A DNA stretch of 64,000 bases from Bradyrhizobium monzae (GCF_021458635.1 NZ_JAIRDQ010000007.1:248001-312000), one strand, 5' to 3'. Numbered from the stretch's first letter, positions 43,693 through 53,293 are shown. Numbers and translations are program-made. The notes: generated by a model not told the origin, from the sequence alone.

Positions 43693-44796
43693 TTAGCGCA
43701 ACAGGCGAGTGGGTGTGCTGCTTGCCTGGACGGGCGGAGCGACTTTGACGACTGCGGAACTGGTGTGATCGCCCCGTACGATGGTAAGCCTCACATCCTG
43801 ACCGACACGTGCAAGGCCGATCTTGTTACGAAGTTGCGAGGCGGTGCGGATCGGACGGTCGTCTGCCATGATCACGATATCGTCTTTCTGCAAGCCGGCT
43901 TTTTCAGCCGGAGACTCCGGCGCGACCTCCGCAATCACTGCCCATTCGTTGCGGCCTGGCTTTGTCGACGGTTGGAGGTCCCGCAGTGACACGCCTATTC
44001 GGCCGCGCTCGACGCGTCCCTTATCTACAATCTGCTCCATAACCAGCCGCGCCATATTCGCCGGAATTGCAAAGCCGATACCGACATTACCTCCACCCGG
44101 CGAAATGATCGCGGAGTTGATGCCGACCAACTCGCCGCGGAGATTCACCAATGCGCCGCCGGAATTTCCTGGGTTGATCGCTGCATCTGTCTGAATGAAG
44201 TCTTCGTAGCCTTCCTTGCTCAAGCCTGTGCGACCCAACGCACTGACCAGGCCGGACGTGACAGTCTGGCCGAGACCAAAGGGATTGCCGATCGCCAGCA
44301 CGAAATCCCCGACCTCAAGCGCATCACTGTCGCCGAAAGGAAGCCCCTGAAGGCCGCCAGGATTCTGGATTTGCAGCACCGCAACGTCGGTGGGCGGGTC
44401 GCGTCCGATCACCTTCGCAGATAGCTGGCGGCCGTCCTTGGTCGTAATCTGAACGGCGGAGGCGCCTTCGACAACATGATTATTGGTCAGCACATAGCCG
44501 CGCTTGGCATCGACGATGACGCCCGAACCCGTCGAATTAACTTCTTTCTCGACCTGCTTGGGAATGTCGAAAAATTCACGAAAGAACGGATCGCGGTAAA
44601 GTGGATTGTCCTCACGAACGCGGCCGTGCACGGAAATATTGACAACGGCCGGCGTCACCTGTCGAACCACTGGCGCCAACGTTGGCACAGAACCGCCCGT
44701 CTTCAAATCCGGCGCTTGAGCTAATGCCGGATGAGACGCGGAGAGCACAACAAACAGAAGCCACGCCAATATTGTTATTGTTCGCCGTCCTAACAT
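43693..44796 (-). CDS. degP: DegP/DegQ-like periplasmic serine protease
   Basis: A 367-residue periplasmic protease. Signal peptide: MLGRRTITILAWLLFVVLSA. The trypsin-like domain has catalytic His in YVLTNNHVVEGAS, Asp in PPTDVAVLQIQ and Ser in INPGNSGGALVNLRGELVG. One PDZ domain follows (about 275-360; GRIGVSLRDLQP), shorter than the two PDZ domains of canonical DegP. The start ATG 44796 (GTG 44805 is an alternative) lies 1 bp beyond the end of the upstream 41-aa gene, forming an operon hsp20-ORF-ORF-degP. In B. japonicum degP also lies in an operon with hsp genes. It degrades or refolds damaged envelope proteins. Confidence 0.92.
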   Translation of the reverse strand: MLGRRTITILAWLLFVVLSASHPALAQAPDLKTGGSVPTLAPVVRQVTPAVVNISVHGRVREDNPLYRDPFFREFFDIPKQVEKEVNSTGSGVIVDAKRGYVLTNNHVVEGASAVQITTKDGRQLSAKVIGRDPPTDVAVLQIQNPGGLQGLPFGDSDALEVGDFVLAIGNPFGLGQTVTSGLVSALGRTGLSKEGYEDFIQTDAAINPGNSGGALVNLRGELVGINSAIISPGGGNVGIGFAIPANMARLVMEQIVDKGRVERGRIGVSLRDLQPSTKPGRNEWAVIAEVAPESPAEKAGLQKDDIVIMADDRPIRTASQLRNKIGLARVGQDVRLTIVRGDHTSSAVVKVAPPVQASSTPTRLLR

Positions 44797-44797
44797 T

Positions 44798-44923
44798 TCA
44801 ATCACCCTTGCGTGGATCGCCAGCCAGCGGCAGAATCGCTCGTTGCAATGCTGCTATCGGAATCGCCCAGAACGCCGCGGCATGGCCAATCAGCACGATG
44901 GCGATGACAGCTTCTGTGATCAT
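44798..44923 (-). CDS. Small membrane protein (41 aa) between ORF and degP
   Basis: The ATG overlaps the upstream gene's stop (TGATG), and the TGA lies next to the degP start. The product begins MITEAVIAIVLIGHAAAFWA and ends DPRKGD, a single membrane helix with a short basic tail. Tight coupling on both sides supports it as real. It may stabilise or partner DegP; function unknown. Confidence 0.6.
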   Translation of the reverse strand: MITEAVIAIVLIGHAAAFWAIPIAALQRAILPLAGDPRKGD

Positions 44924-45255
44924 CACAGCGACCCCCGCTGTGCGGCGGCCCAGGGCCGCCGCATCCGCATGGGAACGCCACCGCCACGGGGCGGATCATC
45001 ATCGCCGTCTCCGTCAAGTTGACGCAACGCTGCCAGTATGTCGGCCAGCTTTGCAGCGTGGCCCGTTCCGGGGATCTCCCGCAGGCCGGGACAGGATTCC
45101 ACGGCGTACATGTCCGACGCCCACGAGGACAGGATGATCCGCTTCTCAGGCGTTGAGAGCTCCTTGTCATCCAGGACTTCTGCCGGAGAAACGTAGTGAG
45201 CGGCGGGATGGAAGAATGGTTGCAGACCACCGCCAGCGATTTTTACGTTAGTCAT
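44923..45255 (-). CDS. Conserved hypothetical protein (110 aa)
   Basis: A soluble protein: VSPAEVLDDKELSTPEKRII then LSSWASDMYAVESCPGLREI and LADILAALRQLDGDGDDDPP. It belongs to the same family as 56712-57122 (shared pattern SxEVLxDxxLxxxxKRxxLxxWAxDxY...LD), with both genes inside the heat-shock locus. It lies 115 bp after hsp20 and is coupled to the 41-aa membrane gene and degP. The Asp/Gly-rich stretch and Arg-rich tail at the C-terminus are unusual. Function unknown. Confidence 0.75.
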   Translation of the reverse strand: MTNVKIAGGGLQPFFHPAAHYVSPAEVLDDKELSTPEKRIILSSWASDMYAVESCPGLREIPGTGHAAKLADILAALRQLDGDGDDDPPRGGGVPMRMRRPWAAAQRGSL

Positions 45256-45370
45256 GGCTCGCCTCCCTATTCACTCCTTTCCAAAGGGATGGTGCTCGAG
45301 ATTTGGGTAGCGGCGTATTCGATGTCGCCACCCACTGTTGAAATGTCGCCGGTCCATGGATCGAGGCTAC

Positions 45371-45829
45371 CTAAGCTGCCTTCTTCGGCTCAATTTGGGA
45401 CGAAGCAGCCGTTCCACTTCCGATTTGGATCTTGCGCGGCTTCATCGCTTCCGGAATCTCCCGAACGAGATCAACGATCAAGAGACCATCCTGGAAGGAT
45501 GCCTGCTTGACCTGAACGTAATCGGCAAGGTTGAAGACTCTCCGGAACGGGCGCGCCGGGATACCCTGGTAGAGATATTCGCGCGCAGCACCCTCGGACT
45601 TCTTGCCTTCGATCGTGAGTGCGTTTTGCTCGGCCGTGACGGAGATCTCGTTGACGCCGAAGCCCGCCACGGCCAGCGTGATTCGATAGTGATCCTCACC
45701 GGGACGTTCGATATTGTAGGGAGGATAGTTGTCCTCAGCCGGCTGGCGCGACATGCCGTCGACAAGGCCAGCCAGATGATCGAAGCCGACGCTGGTGCGC
45801 CACAATGGCGTAAAATCAAGTGTCCTCAT
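45371..45829 (-). CDS. Small heat-shock protein (Hsp20 class A), first gene of degP operon
   Basis: A 152-residue Hsp20: MRTLDFTPLWRTSVGFDHLA, alpha-crystallin domain from about 38 (YPPYNIERPGEDHYRITLAV) to QASFQDGLLIVDLVREIPEA, and tail motif RKIQI. The start at 45829 is spaced properly from GGAGG; the frame's earlier Met at 45844 is within the ribosome-binding site. It has an upstream ROSE leader and a CTTG-N18-CTA promoter, and probably leads an operon with 44923-45255, the 41-aa gene and degP. Confidence 0.93.
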   Translation of the reverse strand: MRTLDFTPLWRTSVGFDHLAGLVDGMSRQPAEDNYPPYNIERPGEDHYRITLAVAGFGVNEISVTAEQNALTIEGKKSEGAAREYLYQGIPARPFRRVFNLADYVQVKQASFQDGLLIVDLVREIPEAMKPRKIQIGSGTAASSQIEPKKAA

Positions 45830-45960
45830 AGCCAAGTCCTCCAAAGAGCAATATGGATACGAAGCAAGGCAGGATGGGAGTTTCGGTTATGGTCGAACAC
45901 CCCAGTCCAGCGCCTCGTGCCGAGCCCGGCCTGGCGCTCGGCACACCGCTGTCGCGGTCG
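45830..45960 (-). ncRNA. ROSE-type RNA thermometer, hsp20-degP operon
   Basis: Just before the start codon, CCATATTGCTC pairs imperfectly with GGAGGACTTGG, the ROSE hairpin that hides the ribosome-binding site. Upstream, the leader has hairpin-forming sequence (GCCGAGCGCC...GGCTCGGC). It matches ROSE in both the UUGCU motif and position. Confidence 0.85.
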
Positions 45961-45967
45961 AGAAACG

Positions 45968-45995
45968 AACTAGAATTGACGTTCGAGAGTTCAAG
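45968..45995 (-). promoter_or_regulatory. RpoH-type promoter of hsp20-degP operon
   Basis: Minus strand CTTG (45995-45992) followed by 18 bp and CTAGTT (45973-45968). It matches the CTTG-N18-CTA layout of the other heat-shock promoters here. Confidence 0.7.
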
Positions 45996-46042
45996 AGGTC
46001 GAGATTTTTTTTCTGCACGAAGCTCGCTTGGTGGCGCGGTGA

Positions 46043-46294
46043 CTACGCGACCAAGCGATCCGGAAAAGCGATCCGGCCTAGATCATCAATTACTCGCTGC
46101 TCTCGCTCGATCCGAGCTTTATAAAGCTGGCGCTCTTGCTCGCTCTTCGCAGTTGAGAGCAGGCGCTCGTAGTGACCGATCACTTTCTGGCTGCCCCGTA
46201 TAAGAAAGTCGCGGACGACGGTTCCTTCTGCTGCCCTCAGGGCAGCGTCGGAGGTCCCGCGCGTGGAATGCCTCGCCGAACTCGCTCCGGTCAT
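46043..46294 (-). CDS. Small helical hypothetical protein (83 aa)
   Basis: Mostly helix: VVRDFLIRGSQKVIGHYERL, then SEQERQLYKARIEREQRVID. The pattern R-x-S-Q-K-x-I-G-H-Y-x-x-L-L is familiar from a small rhizobial family. The Met at 46294 is preferred to the longer frame from 46489, which is low in family-like sequence. Function unknown. Confidence 0.6.
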   Translation of the reverse strand: MTGASSARHSTRGTSDAALRAAEGTVVRDFLIRGSQKVIGHYERLLSTAKSEQERQLYKARIEREQRVIDDLGRIAFPDRLVA

Positions 46295-46362
46295 TGTTGT
46301 CGCTCGCTGTTGACGATCTTGCATAAGGTAGCGAGCGGCCTTCGCGGGCCGCTCACCGATGT

Positions 46363-46695
46363 TCAGCTTGTCGCCGCCAGTCCGACGGGACGGGTCGTCG
46401 GCTGCGGCCAGATGCCGGTCGGCGCGGAGGTCGGCGGCAGTAAGATGTCGATCTTCATCGTTGCCGCCGCAGGCTGCCACTTCAGCCAAGGCATCGTATC
46501 GAGATACGGGATTGGAGGGAGCGGCAACCCTGTGAAGGCACCCTGCGTCGGCTCAGCTCCGCGCGGGCTCTCCACGCCGTAGGCACCGAAGGCGGTCAGG
46601 GACATTGCGCTGCCCATTGCTAGAGCGAGCAAGCGTTGCCGCAAATTGCGGATGTTCTCCGTCCGGGCGGAGAACGTATGGTGATGGCTCGTCAT
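46363..46695 (-). CDS. Small exported protein (110 aa)
   Basis: A hydrophilic N-terminus, a hydrophobic segment (LALAMGSAMSLTAFGAYGVE) resembling an uncleaved or cleaved signal, then LPPIPYLDTMPWLKWQPAAA. The motif IPYLxxMPWxxW is familiar from exported Bradyrhizobium proteins. Its ATG begins immediately after the stop of the upstream 39-aa gene. It lies between the degP operon and groESL on the same strand. Function unknown. Confidence 0.6.
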   Translation of the reverse strand: MTSHHHTFSARTENIRNLRQRLLALAMGSAMSLTAFGAYGVESPRGAEPTQGAFTGLPLPPIPYLDTMPWLKWQPAAATMKIDILLPPTSAPTGIWPQPTTRPVGLAATS

Positions 46696-46815
46696 CTATA
46701 CTCCTCCAATTGTTCGAAAGCAGATCCAGGCGATGGTGACAAAACTCAGGGAGAACATGAACCAATGGATCGCGTCCTGCCTCATCCTGAGCCGACGACG
46801 ATAAGACCTGTTCAT
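46696..46815 (-). CDS. Small membrane protein (39 aa)
   Basis: Starts MNRSYRRRLRMRQDAIHWFM and has one helix (FSLSFVTIAWICF). It ends immediately before the ATG of the exported protein gene (TAGATG), so the pair is coupled. I recall similar short proteins in Bradyrhizobium with an R-M-R-Q-D-x-I-H-W-F-M motif. Function unknown. Confidence 0.6.
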   Translation of the reverse strand: MNRSYRRRLRMRQDAIHWFMFSLSFVTIAWICFRTIGGV

Positions 46816-46858
46816 GCGACACTCCGTGTTTGGAACCGGTATTCTCCTCTAATTGGTC

Positions 46859-46884
46859 GAGCCCGGCCGTGGTCGGCCGGGCTC
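46859..46884 (-). terminator. Terminator hairpin after groEL
   Basis: GAGCCCGGCC (46859-46868), loop GTGGTC, GGCCGGGCTC (46875-46884), 7 bp past the groEL stop. A strong 10-bp stem without a long U-tract. Confidence 0.7.
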
Positions 46885-46890
46885 TATTGT

Positions 46891-48516
<1,626 letters not shown>

Positions 48517-48931
48517 TTTTGTTTCTCCTTTCCTCTATGACTGTCAGCGCGCTACGCTGCCTTCTTGACGGTGCCTGCTCGATGACACCCAGAAGGTCGC
48601 TTTCCTTCATGATCAGGAATTCTTCGCCGTCGATCTTGACCTCTGTACCAGACCACTTCGCGAACAGGACACGGTCACCGGGCTTGACGTCGAGCTGAAC
48701 GAGCTGGCCCTGTTCGTTGCGTGCGCCGGGCCCAGTGGCGACAATCTCGCCCTGCTGCGGCTTCTCCTTTGCGGTGTCTGGAATGATGATGCCGCCAGCG
48801 GTCTTCTCTTCGGCGTCTAGACGTCGCACGAGCACGCGATCGTGCAAGGGACGGAAATGCATGCACATCCTCCTTGGGTAGATTAGCGATGTCCAAAGTC
48901 CGGGTCCGTAGCGGCCCCCGGGCGAAAAAGC

Positions 48932-48959
48932 ACCTAGGAGCGAGGGATCAACTTTCAAG
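48932..48959 (-). promoter_or_regulatory. RpoH-type promoter of groESL
   Basis: Minus strand CTTG (48959-48956, in CTTGAAAG), 18 bp, CTAGGT (48937-48932). Same layout as the hsp20 promoters. No CIRCE element (an inverted repeat of TTAGCACTC) was found upstream of groES. Confidence 0.7.
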
Positions 48960-49166
48960 AGGAAGCACGAAAATTTTCTCTCCCAAGCTCGCGCCAAGAT
49001 AGAAAGCTTCGCTCGCGATCCGGCGCCCCGGCGAGTCTGCCCAAGCGTCCGCATTTGCTAACTGCACGCATGTTGAAAATTTAAGCAAGCACACCGAGAT
49101 GTTTTCTCGGCTGCGGAGCGGCTCTACGCAGCAATTTGGAGCATCGTCGAAAGGAGGAGACTAAAG

Positions 49167-49397
49167 ATGCGGACCTTAATGGTAGCTGCTGCTCTACTCG
49201 GCATGGTGGTTTCGCTGCAGGCCAAAGAAGTAGAATCATCGCGAGGGCTAACGAACTCGGACGCCGCCGTTAAGCAATTCGTCAGCAATCAAAGCGGCCA
49301 GCCGCGTGGCAAGCCCGCAAGAACGAAGTCCGATGGCCGCAAGGATGGTGATTTCTCAGCGGAAGCCATGGTACCGAATATCTGCACCGGCTGCTGA
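49167..49397 (+). CDS. Small secreted protein with a C-terminal ICTGC motif
   Basis: A 76-residue protein: signal peptide (MRTLMVAAALLGMVVSLQAK), a basic and Ser-rich mature part, and the end AEAMVPNICTGC with two cysteines in the last four residues. AAAGGAGGAG precedes the ATG. The tail could form a disulfide or coordinate metal, and superficially recalls cysteine-ended precursor peptides, although no modification enzyme is nearby. It is convergent with rpoH across a strong hairpin. I recall similar proteins in Bradyrhizobium but no function. Confidence 0.65.
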   Translation: MRTLMVAAALLGMVVSLQAKEVESSRGLTNSDAAVKQFVSNQSGQPRGKPARTKSDGRKDGDFSAEAMVPNICTGC

Positions 49398-49416
49398 TCC
49401 TCGATCAGCAGCCGGT
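49386..49416. terminator. Perfect 14-bp hairpin between convergent genes
   Basis: ACCGGCTGCTGATC (49386-49399), loop CTC, GATCAGCAGCCGGT (49403-49416). It overlaps the stop codon of the secreted protein gene and lies 23 bp from the rpoH stop, so it may serve both strands. Confidence 0.75.
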
Positions 49417-49438
49417 CAGCGGCTTCTGTGTTCTGCTT

Positions 49439-50332
49439 CTAGTGTACGCTAACTGAGGCAGTCTCAAGGTCCGGCAGGCGAGCGCAGATCATCGACTTGA
49501 TACGTTTCAAAGCACGCTGCTCGATCTGGCGAATTCGCTCGCGAGAGATCCCGAACGTGGCAGCAAGATCGTCCAGTGTTCTTTGCTCTTCTGCCATGTA
49601 ACGCGCCTCAACGATCGTGCGTTCTCGTGGAGAAAGCGCGCTCAGGGCTTCCGAGAGTGCGGCCTTCTGCCGTTCACGGTCTCCGGCCTCGACGAGCAGG
49701 GTTTCAGGATCAGGGGATGAATCGGCGAGCCTGTCCTGCCACTGTTCGCCTTCTTCGTCACTGAGCTGCACATTCAGCGTCATGTCGCCGCGGATCCGCC
49801 CGTTCATCTCGACGACGTCGGTTTGCTTGACCTGAAGATGCTCAGAGATCTGCTTCACCTGCTCGGGGGAAAGCTCACCATCTTCCGGCGCACCGAGGCG
49901 TCTCTTCAACTTCCGAAGGTTGAAGAACAGCTTTTTTTGCGCCGCGGTCGTGCCGAGCTTCACCAGCGACCATGACCTCAGAACGAATTCCTGCACGGAC
50001 GCCTTGATCCACCAAGCGGCGTAGGTCGCCAAGCGAAAGCCCTTCTCAGGGTCGAACCGCTTGACGGCCAACATCAGTCCGACATTGGCTTCCGAGATAA
50101 GGTCGGCGATCGGCAGACCGTAGCGCCGATACTTCAGCGCGATCTTGGCAGCCAGTCGTAGATGGCTCGTCACCAGACGGTAAGCAGCTTCGCGATCCCC
50201 AGAATCCCGAAGACGCCTTGCGTACATGACTTCTTCGGATGCCTCGAGCAATGGGAAGCTACGGATCTCTTGCAGATATCGGGACAACCCGGCTTCCGAA
50301 TGGATGGCAGGGAGGGCTGACTTGATCGACAT
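49439..50332 (-). CDS. rpoH: RNA polymerase sigma-32 factor RpoH
   Basis: A 297-residue heat-shock sigma factor. Region 2 (RHLRDSGDREAAYRLV-like start, then RRYGLPIADLISEANVGLML and KGFRLATYAAWWIKASVQEF with the -10-binding motif) is intact. The RpoH box QKKLFFNLRKLKRRLG is clear. Region 4 ends with the helix-turn-helix TLDDLAATFGISRERIRQIE. It would direct RNA polymerase to the CTTG-N18-CTA promoters found at the hsp20 genes and groESL. Its start has CGGAGGG upstream, and the gene is preceded at 13 bp by a 39-codon leader ORF under a ROSE-like hairpin. Confidence 0.97.
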   Translation of the reverse strand: MSIKSALPAIHSEAGLSRYLQEIRSFPLLEASEEVMYARRLRDSGDREAAYRLVTSHLRLAAKIALKYRRYGLPIADLISEANVGLMLAVKRFDPEKGFRLATYAAWWIKASVQEFVLRSWSLVKLGTTAAQKKLFFNLRKLKRRLGAPEDGELSPEQVKQISEHLQVKQTDVVEMNGRIRGDMTLNVQLSDEEGEQWQDRLADSSPDPETLLVEAGDRERQKAALSEALSALSPRERTIVEARYMAEEQRTLDDLAATFGISRERIRQIEQRALKRIKSMICARLPDLETASVSVH

Positions 50333-50345
50333 GACCTACCCTCCG

Positions 50346-50465
50346 TCAGAAGCCATTGCCGTTCTTGAGGCCTAATGAGCGGCCAGAGGGAAGAAGCAGC
50401 CGCGAGAGCCCACCGACGGGGCTCAGGCTGGCGGACAGCCAAACGCAGAGACAGGTGGTTTTCAT
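50346..50465 (-). CDS. 39-codon leader ORF between ROSE element and rpoH
   Basis: The ATG at 50465 follows GGAGGATTTGGAT, the occluded ribosome-binding site of the ROSE-like hairpin. The product (MKTTCLCVWLSASLSPVGGL ...) resembles no family and may be a leader peptide whose translation is coupled to rpoH (13-bp gap), or a remnant of an hsp20 gene that normally occupies this place. It is short enough that only the thermometer context makes it credible. Confidence 0.5.
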   Translation of the reverse strand: MKTTCLCVWLSASLSPVGGLSRLLLPSGRSLGLKNGNGF

Positions 50466-50560
50466 ATCCAAATCCTCCATTGAGCAAAATGGTACGAACC
50501 GCCGTATCGCCTGACCTAGGCGGGCCCCAAGGGCGCCCGACGGCACTCAGGCCGGCGGCG
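50466..50560 (-). ncRNA. ROSE-type RNA thermometer upstream of rpoH
   Basis: CCATTTTGCTCAATGGAGGATTTGG-like sequence (minus strand, about 50470-50494) has the ROSE signature UUGCU opposite the ribosome-binding site, with a further hairpin (GGGCGCCCTTGGGGCCC) upstream. It precedes a 39-codon leader and rpoH, giving heat-controlled sigma-factor synthesis. In B. japonicum an rpoH gene is also under ROSE control. Confidence 0.75.
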
Positions 50561-50625
50561 CAAAAAGAACCGCAAGCCCAATGGGTTGTTCCTCGTCCGC
50601 TTGGCAGATTCGGAAAAAATCTCGG

Positions 50626-51504
50626 TCAAGTGGCAAGATCGTCGACCGTCGAGCTGCCGCTATCCGCATGGCGAGGGAAGGAGCCCAACGGGCGTGGCTT
50701 ACCACCCTGCCCGCTGTTACGGGCTCGATCGAGGTGAAGCGCGAATCCGCTTGTCCCCGGATTTTCCAGCCCGGCGCGGAGCTGCATGCTCGGGACCAGG
50801 TAGCCGCCCCCATTTTGTCGCCGATACGGAATGGGCGCGGTGGTCGCGAGCGTGCGCATCCGCTCACGCAATCCCTCGGCAATGGGCCCAAAGCCAGCAT
50901 CGTCTAGTCGGTCCACGCGGTAGACCACGAACGGCGGAAGGACTTCATAGCCGGGATAGTAGAGAACGCCATGATTGATGGGGAAGAGCAGGTCGTCGAT
51001 GGGTCCGTTAACGCCGCGAGCCGAGTAGTGCTCCTCCCAGCCGCCGGCGGTCACGACCAGCATGGCGCGCTTGCCCTTCAAGGTTCCGTCGCCATAGCGA
51101 TCGCCCCACCGCTTGTCGCTGTGTTCGCCGACCCCATACGCGAAGCCGTAGGCGAAGACCCGATCGACCCAACCCTTGAGTATCGCCGGCATCGAGAACC
51201 ACCACAGCGGAAATTGCAGGATGAGGACGTCGGCCCACAACAACTTCTCGATTTCGGCTTTCACGTCCGGCGTCAACGTGCCGGCCTCAAAAGCCTGCTT
51301 GGAGGCCGCGGCGGGCTGGAGCCGTTCACCGTCCGCCAGTGAGGGAAAGTCGGCGCGATCGACCTCTGATTTCCAGCCCTGGGCATAGAGATCCGACACC
51401 TGCACCTCGTGACCGAGCCGCTTGAGCTCTCTGACAGCGACGTCAAGAAGCGCGCCGTTTAGCGAGCGCGGCTCCGGATGGGCGAAAACGATCAAGACGT
51501 TCAT
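50626..51504 (-). CDS. NAD(P)H dehydrogenase (quinone), flavodoxin-like
   Basis: A 292-residue flavoprotein of the NQO1/MdaB family. The FMN-binding start is MNVLIVFAHPEPRSLNGALL; LILQFPLWWFSMPAILKGWV and RVFAYGFAYG mark the flavodoxin core (about 1-200). The last 60 residues (LQLRAGLENPGTSGF onwards) are longer than usual and rich in Arg/Gly/Ser, perhaps from loss of the normal stop. It would reduce quinones to hydroquinones. It is divergent from a LysR gene, the usual regulator arrangement for this family. Met 51504 starts the domain. Confidence 0.85.
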   Translation of the reverse strand: MNVLIVFAHPEPRSLNGALLDVAVRELKRLGHEVQVSDLYAQGWKSEVDRADFPSLADGERLQPAAASKQAFEAGTLTPDVKAEIEKLLWADVLILQFPLWWFSMPAILKGWVDRVFAYGFAYGVGEHSDKRWGDRYGDGTLKGKRAMLVVTAGGWEEHYSARGVNGPIDDLLFPINHGVLYYPGYEVLPPFVVYRVDRLDDAGFGPIAEGLRERMRTLATTAPIPYRRQNGGGYLVPSMQLRAGLENPGTSGFALHLDRARNSGQGGKPRPLGSFPRHADSGSSTVDDLAT

Positions 51505-51596
51505 GAGCAGCACCTCCTGATGTTGTGACATCGACCAGGTGGCGTGCGAAGCCAGGATTCAGTAGATATTGGCAATGGATATGATTATGCCGAGAA

Positions 51597-52483
51597 ATGG
51601 ATAAATCAGAAGTCACGCTCGAGCGCATGCGCAGCTTTGTCCGGGTCGCCGAGCGCGCCAACCTGTCCGCGGTGGCGCGCGAGCTCAACGTCGGCCAGTC
51701 GACGCGGTCGGGGTGCCGCTGCTCAGCAGGACCACGCGCCGGGTGACAATGACGGAAGAGGGCGCGCGCTACTATCGCCACTGCGTCCAGATTCTGCGCC
51801 AGGTTGATCTGGCGGGCGAGGAGGCGCGCAGTACACGCGGCGCGGCAGCGGGTACGGTGCGCATCTCCTGCACTGCGGCCTTCGGAGTGCTGCACGTTAG
51901 CCGTTTCCTGTTCGCCTTTCAGGACCGCTATCCAGACATCCTGGTTGATCTCAGCCTCACGGACGAGCGCATCGACCTCGTGCAAGAAGGAGTAGATATC
52001 GCCGTTCGGCTTGGACCGCTTGGTGATAGCTCGATGAAGCTGAAAGCGCTGGGCCAATCCCGGCGGGTGCTCGTTGCCGCACCTCAGTATCTCGCCGCGC
52101 GCGGCAAGCCCGCGCGCCCGCAAGACCTGGCAGGCCATGAGGGTGTCAGGATGTCCAACATCGCCGGCAGCGATCTGCTCGTACTCCAAGGGCGGCGCGG
52201 CGGCCAACACGTGGTGCCGTTCGGGGGGCGCTTGCGGGTCGATCATGGACTTGCCGCACGCGAGGCGCTGGCGGCCGGACGGGGGATCGCGCCTGCACAT
52301 CTCTGGCTCGTGGAGGATCTTCTTGCCGCCAATAAGCTCGAAGTGGTGCTGCCCGACTTCTCGCCGTCTCCCGTTCCGGTCAACATGCTGATCGTCCCCG
52401 AGCGATCGGGCATCGCCCGAGTGCGCCTCCTGGTCGACTATCTCGCGGCGCAGATCGCGCAGGCGCCGGGTGTTGAAAGGTAG
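51597..52483 (+). pseudogene. LysR-family regulator with deletion in the HTH
   Basis: The start frame (MDKSEVTLERMRSFVRVAER, then AVARELNVGQST) is a LysR helix-turn-helix that breaks off within the recognition helix. The remainder reads VPLLSRTTRRVTMTEEGARY through the effector domain (FGVLHVSRFLFAFQDRYPDI, IDLVQEGVDIAVRLGPLGDS) in another frame. Roughly 20 codons that should link the two are missing, so the DNA-binding domain is destroyed and the reading frame lost. It is divergent from the quinone reductase gene, which it probably once regulated. Confidence 0.88.
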
Positions 52484-52577
52484 GGCTCAGCAGCAAGCTG
52501 TGAACACGCGTCAACCGCGGTCGAGCAAAAGCTGTATCTGCTTTTCATTGCCGAGTTCGGCTTGCGAGGTATGAGGC

Positions 52578-52607
52578 CTTGAAAATGGCCCTGCCCATTC
52601 TAATTCC
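52578..52607 (+). promoter_or_regulatory. RpoH-type promoter of hsp20 copy 3
   Basis: CTTGAAAA (52578-52585) with CTAATTCC (52600-52607); CTTG and CTA are separated by 18 bp, as at the other heat-shock genes. Confidence 0.7.
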
Positions 52608-52613
52608 AAGGCT

Positions 52614-52723
52614 GCAGCGCGCTGGATGCGCTGCTCCGGGTGCCTTCTCAGGACCCGGCTATCGGGCGCCGGACACGGTGTCCGGGCGCTCGTAACCATA
52701 TTGCTCGAAAGGAGGATGTGGCT
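52614..52723 (+). ncRNA. ROSE-type RNA thermometer, hsp20 copy 3
   Basis: Leader of 110 nt ending CCATATTGCTC...GGAGGATGTGG immediately before the start codon, with an upstream GC-rich hairpin (CCGGACACGGTGTCCGG, around 52673-52689). It is the clearest of the ROSE-like leaders here, and its layout matches that of 40782-40893. Confidence 0.88.
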
Positions 52724-53179
52724 ATGACCACTTTTGACTTCAGCCCACTCTGGCGATCGACCGTCGGTTTCGACCGCCTGTTCGATCTGCTCGAAGATTC
52801 AGCCCAATGGACGGGCGACAACTACCCGCCTTACAATATCGAGCGAAGCGACGAGGATCACTATCAAATCTCGCTCGCTCTAGCCGGCTTCTCGCCTGAC
52901 GAGGTGACCGTCACAGCGGAGCAGAACGTGCTGACCATCGAGGGCCGTAAGGCCGACAAGGGCGCCCATCAATTCCTGTATCAGGGAATCTCGTCTCGCC
53001 CGTTCCGGCGACAGTTCAACCTGGCCGAATACGTGCAGGTTAAGGGCGCTTCCTTCATGGACGGCATGCTCACAATCGACCTCGTACGTGAGGTTCCCGA
53101 AGCCATGAAGCCGCGCCAGATTCCGATCCAGGCTGGCAACGACAACCAAAAGACGATCGAGCACAAGCAGACGGCCTGA
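52724..53179 (+). CDS. Small heat-shock protein (Hsp20 class A), intact
   Basis: A 151-residue Hsp20: MTTFDFSPLWRSTVGFDRLF, alpha-crystallin domain from about 38 (YPPYNIERSDEDHYQISLAL) through VKGASFMDGMLTIDLVREVP, and tail RQIPI. Very close to the frameshifted copy at 40894-41347. The ATG at 52724 has a well-spaced AAAGGAGG. Regulation by RpoH promoter and ROSE leader is evident in the upstream sequence. Confidence 0.95.
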   Translation: MTTFDFSPLWRSTVGFDRLFDLLEDSAQWTGDNYPPYNIERSDEDHYQISLALAGFSPDEVTVTAEQNVLTIEGRKADKGAHQFLYQGISSRPFRRQFNLAEYVQVKGASFMDGMLTIDLVREVPEAMKPRQIPIQAGNDNQKTIEHKQTA

Positions 53180-53293
53180 GCCTTCCGGCCGCCGCTTTCC
53201 CCCGCGCCGCCCCTTGCGCGGGGGAAGAATATTGGCTGCTTCGGCCGGACGGCGATTGCTGTTGATCTCGGCGGGCATCGCAGGAAGAAAGCC

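Noticed and set aside
48870..49060. A possible CIRCE element upstream of groES
   Set aside because: No TTAGCACTC-N9-GAGTGCTAA inverted repeat is present; the RpoH-type promoter explains regulation better.
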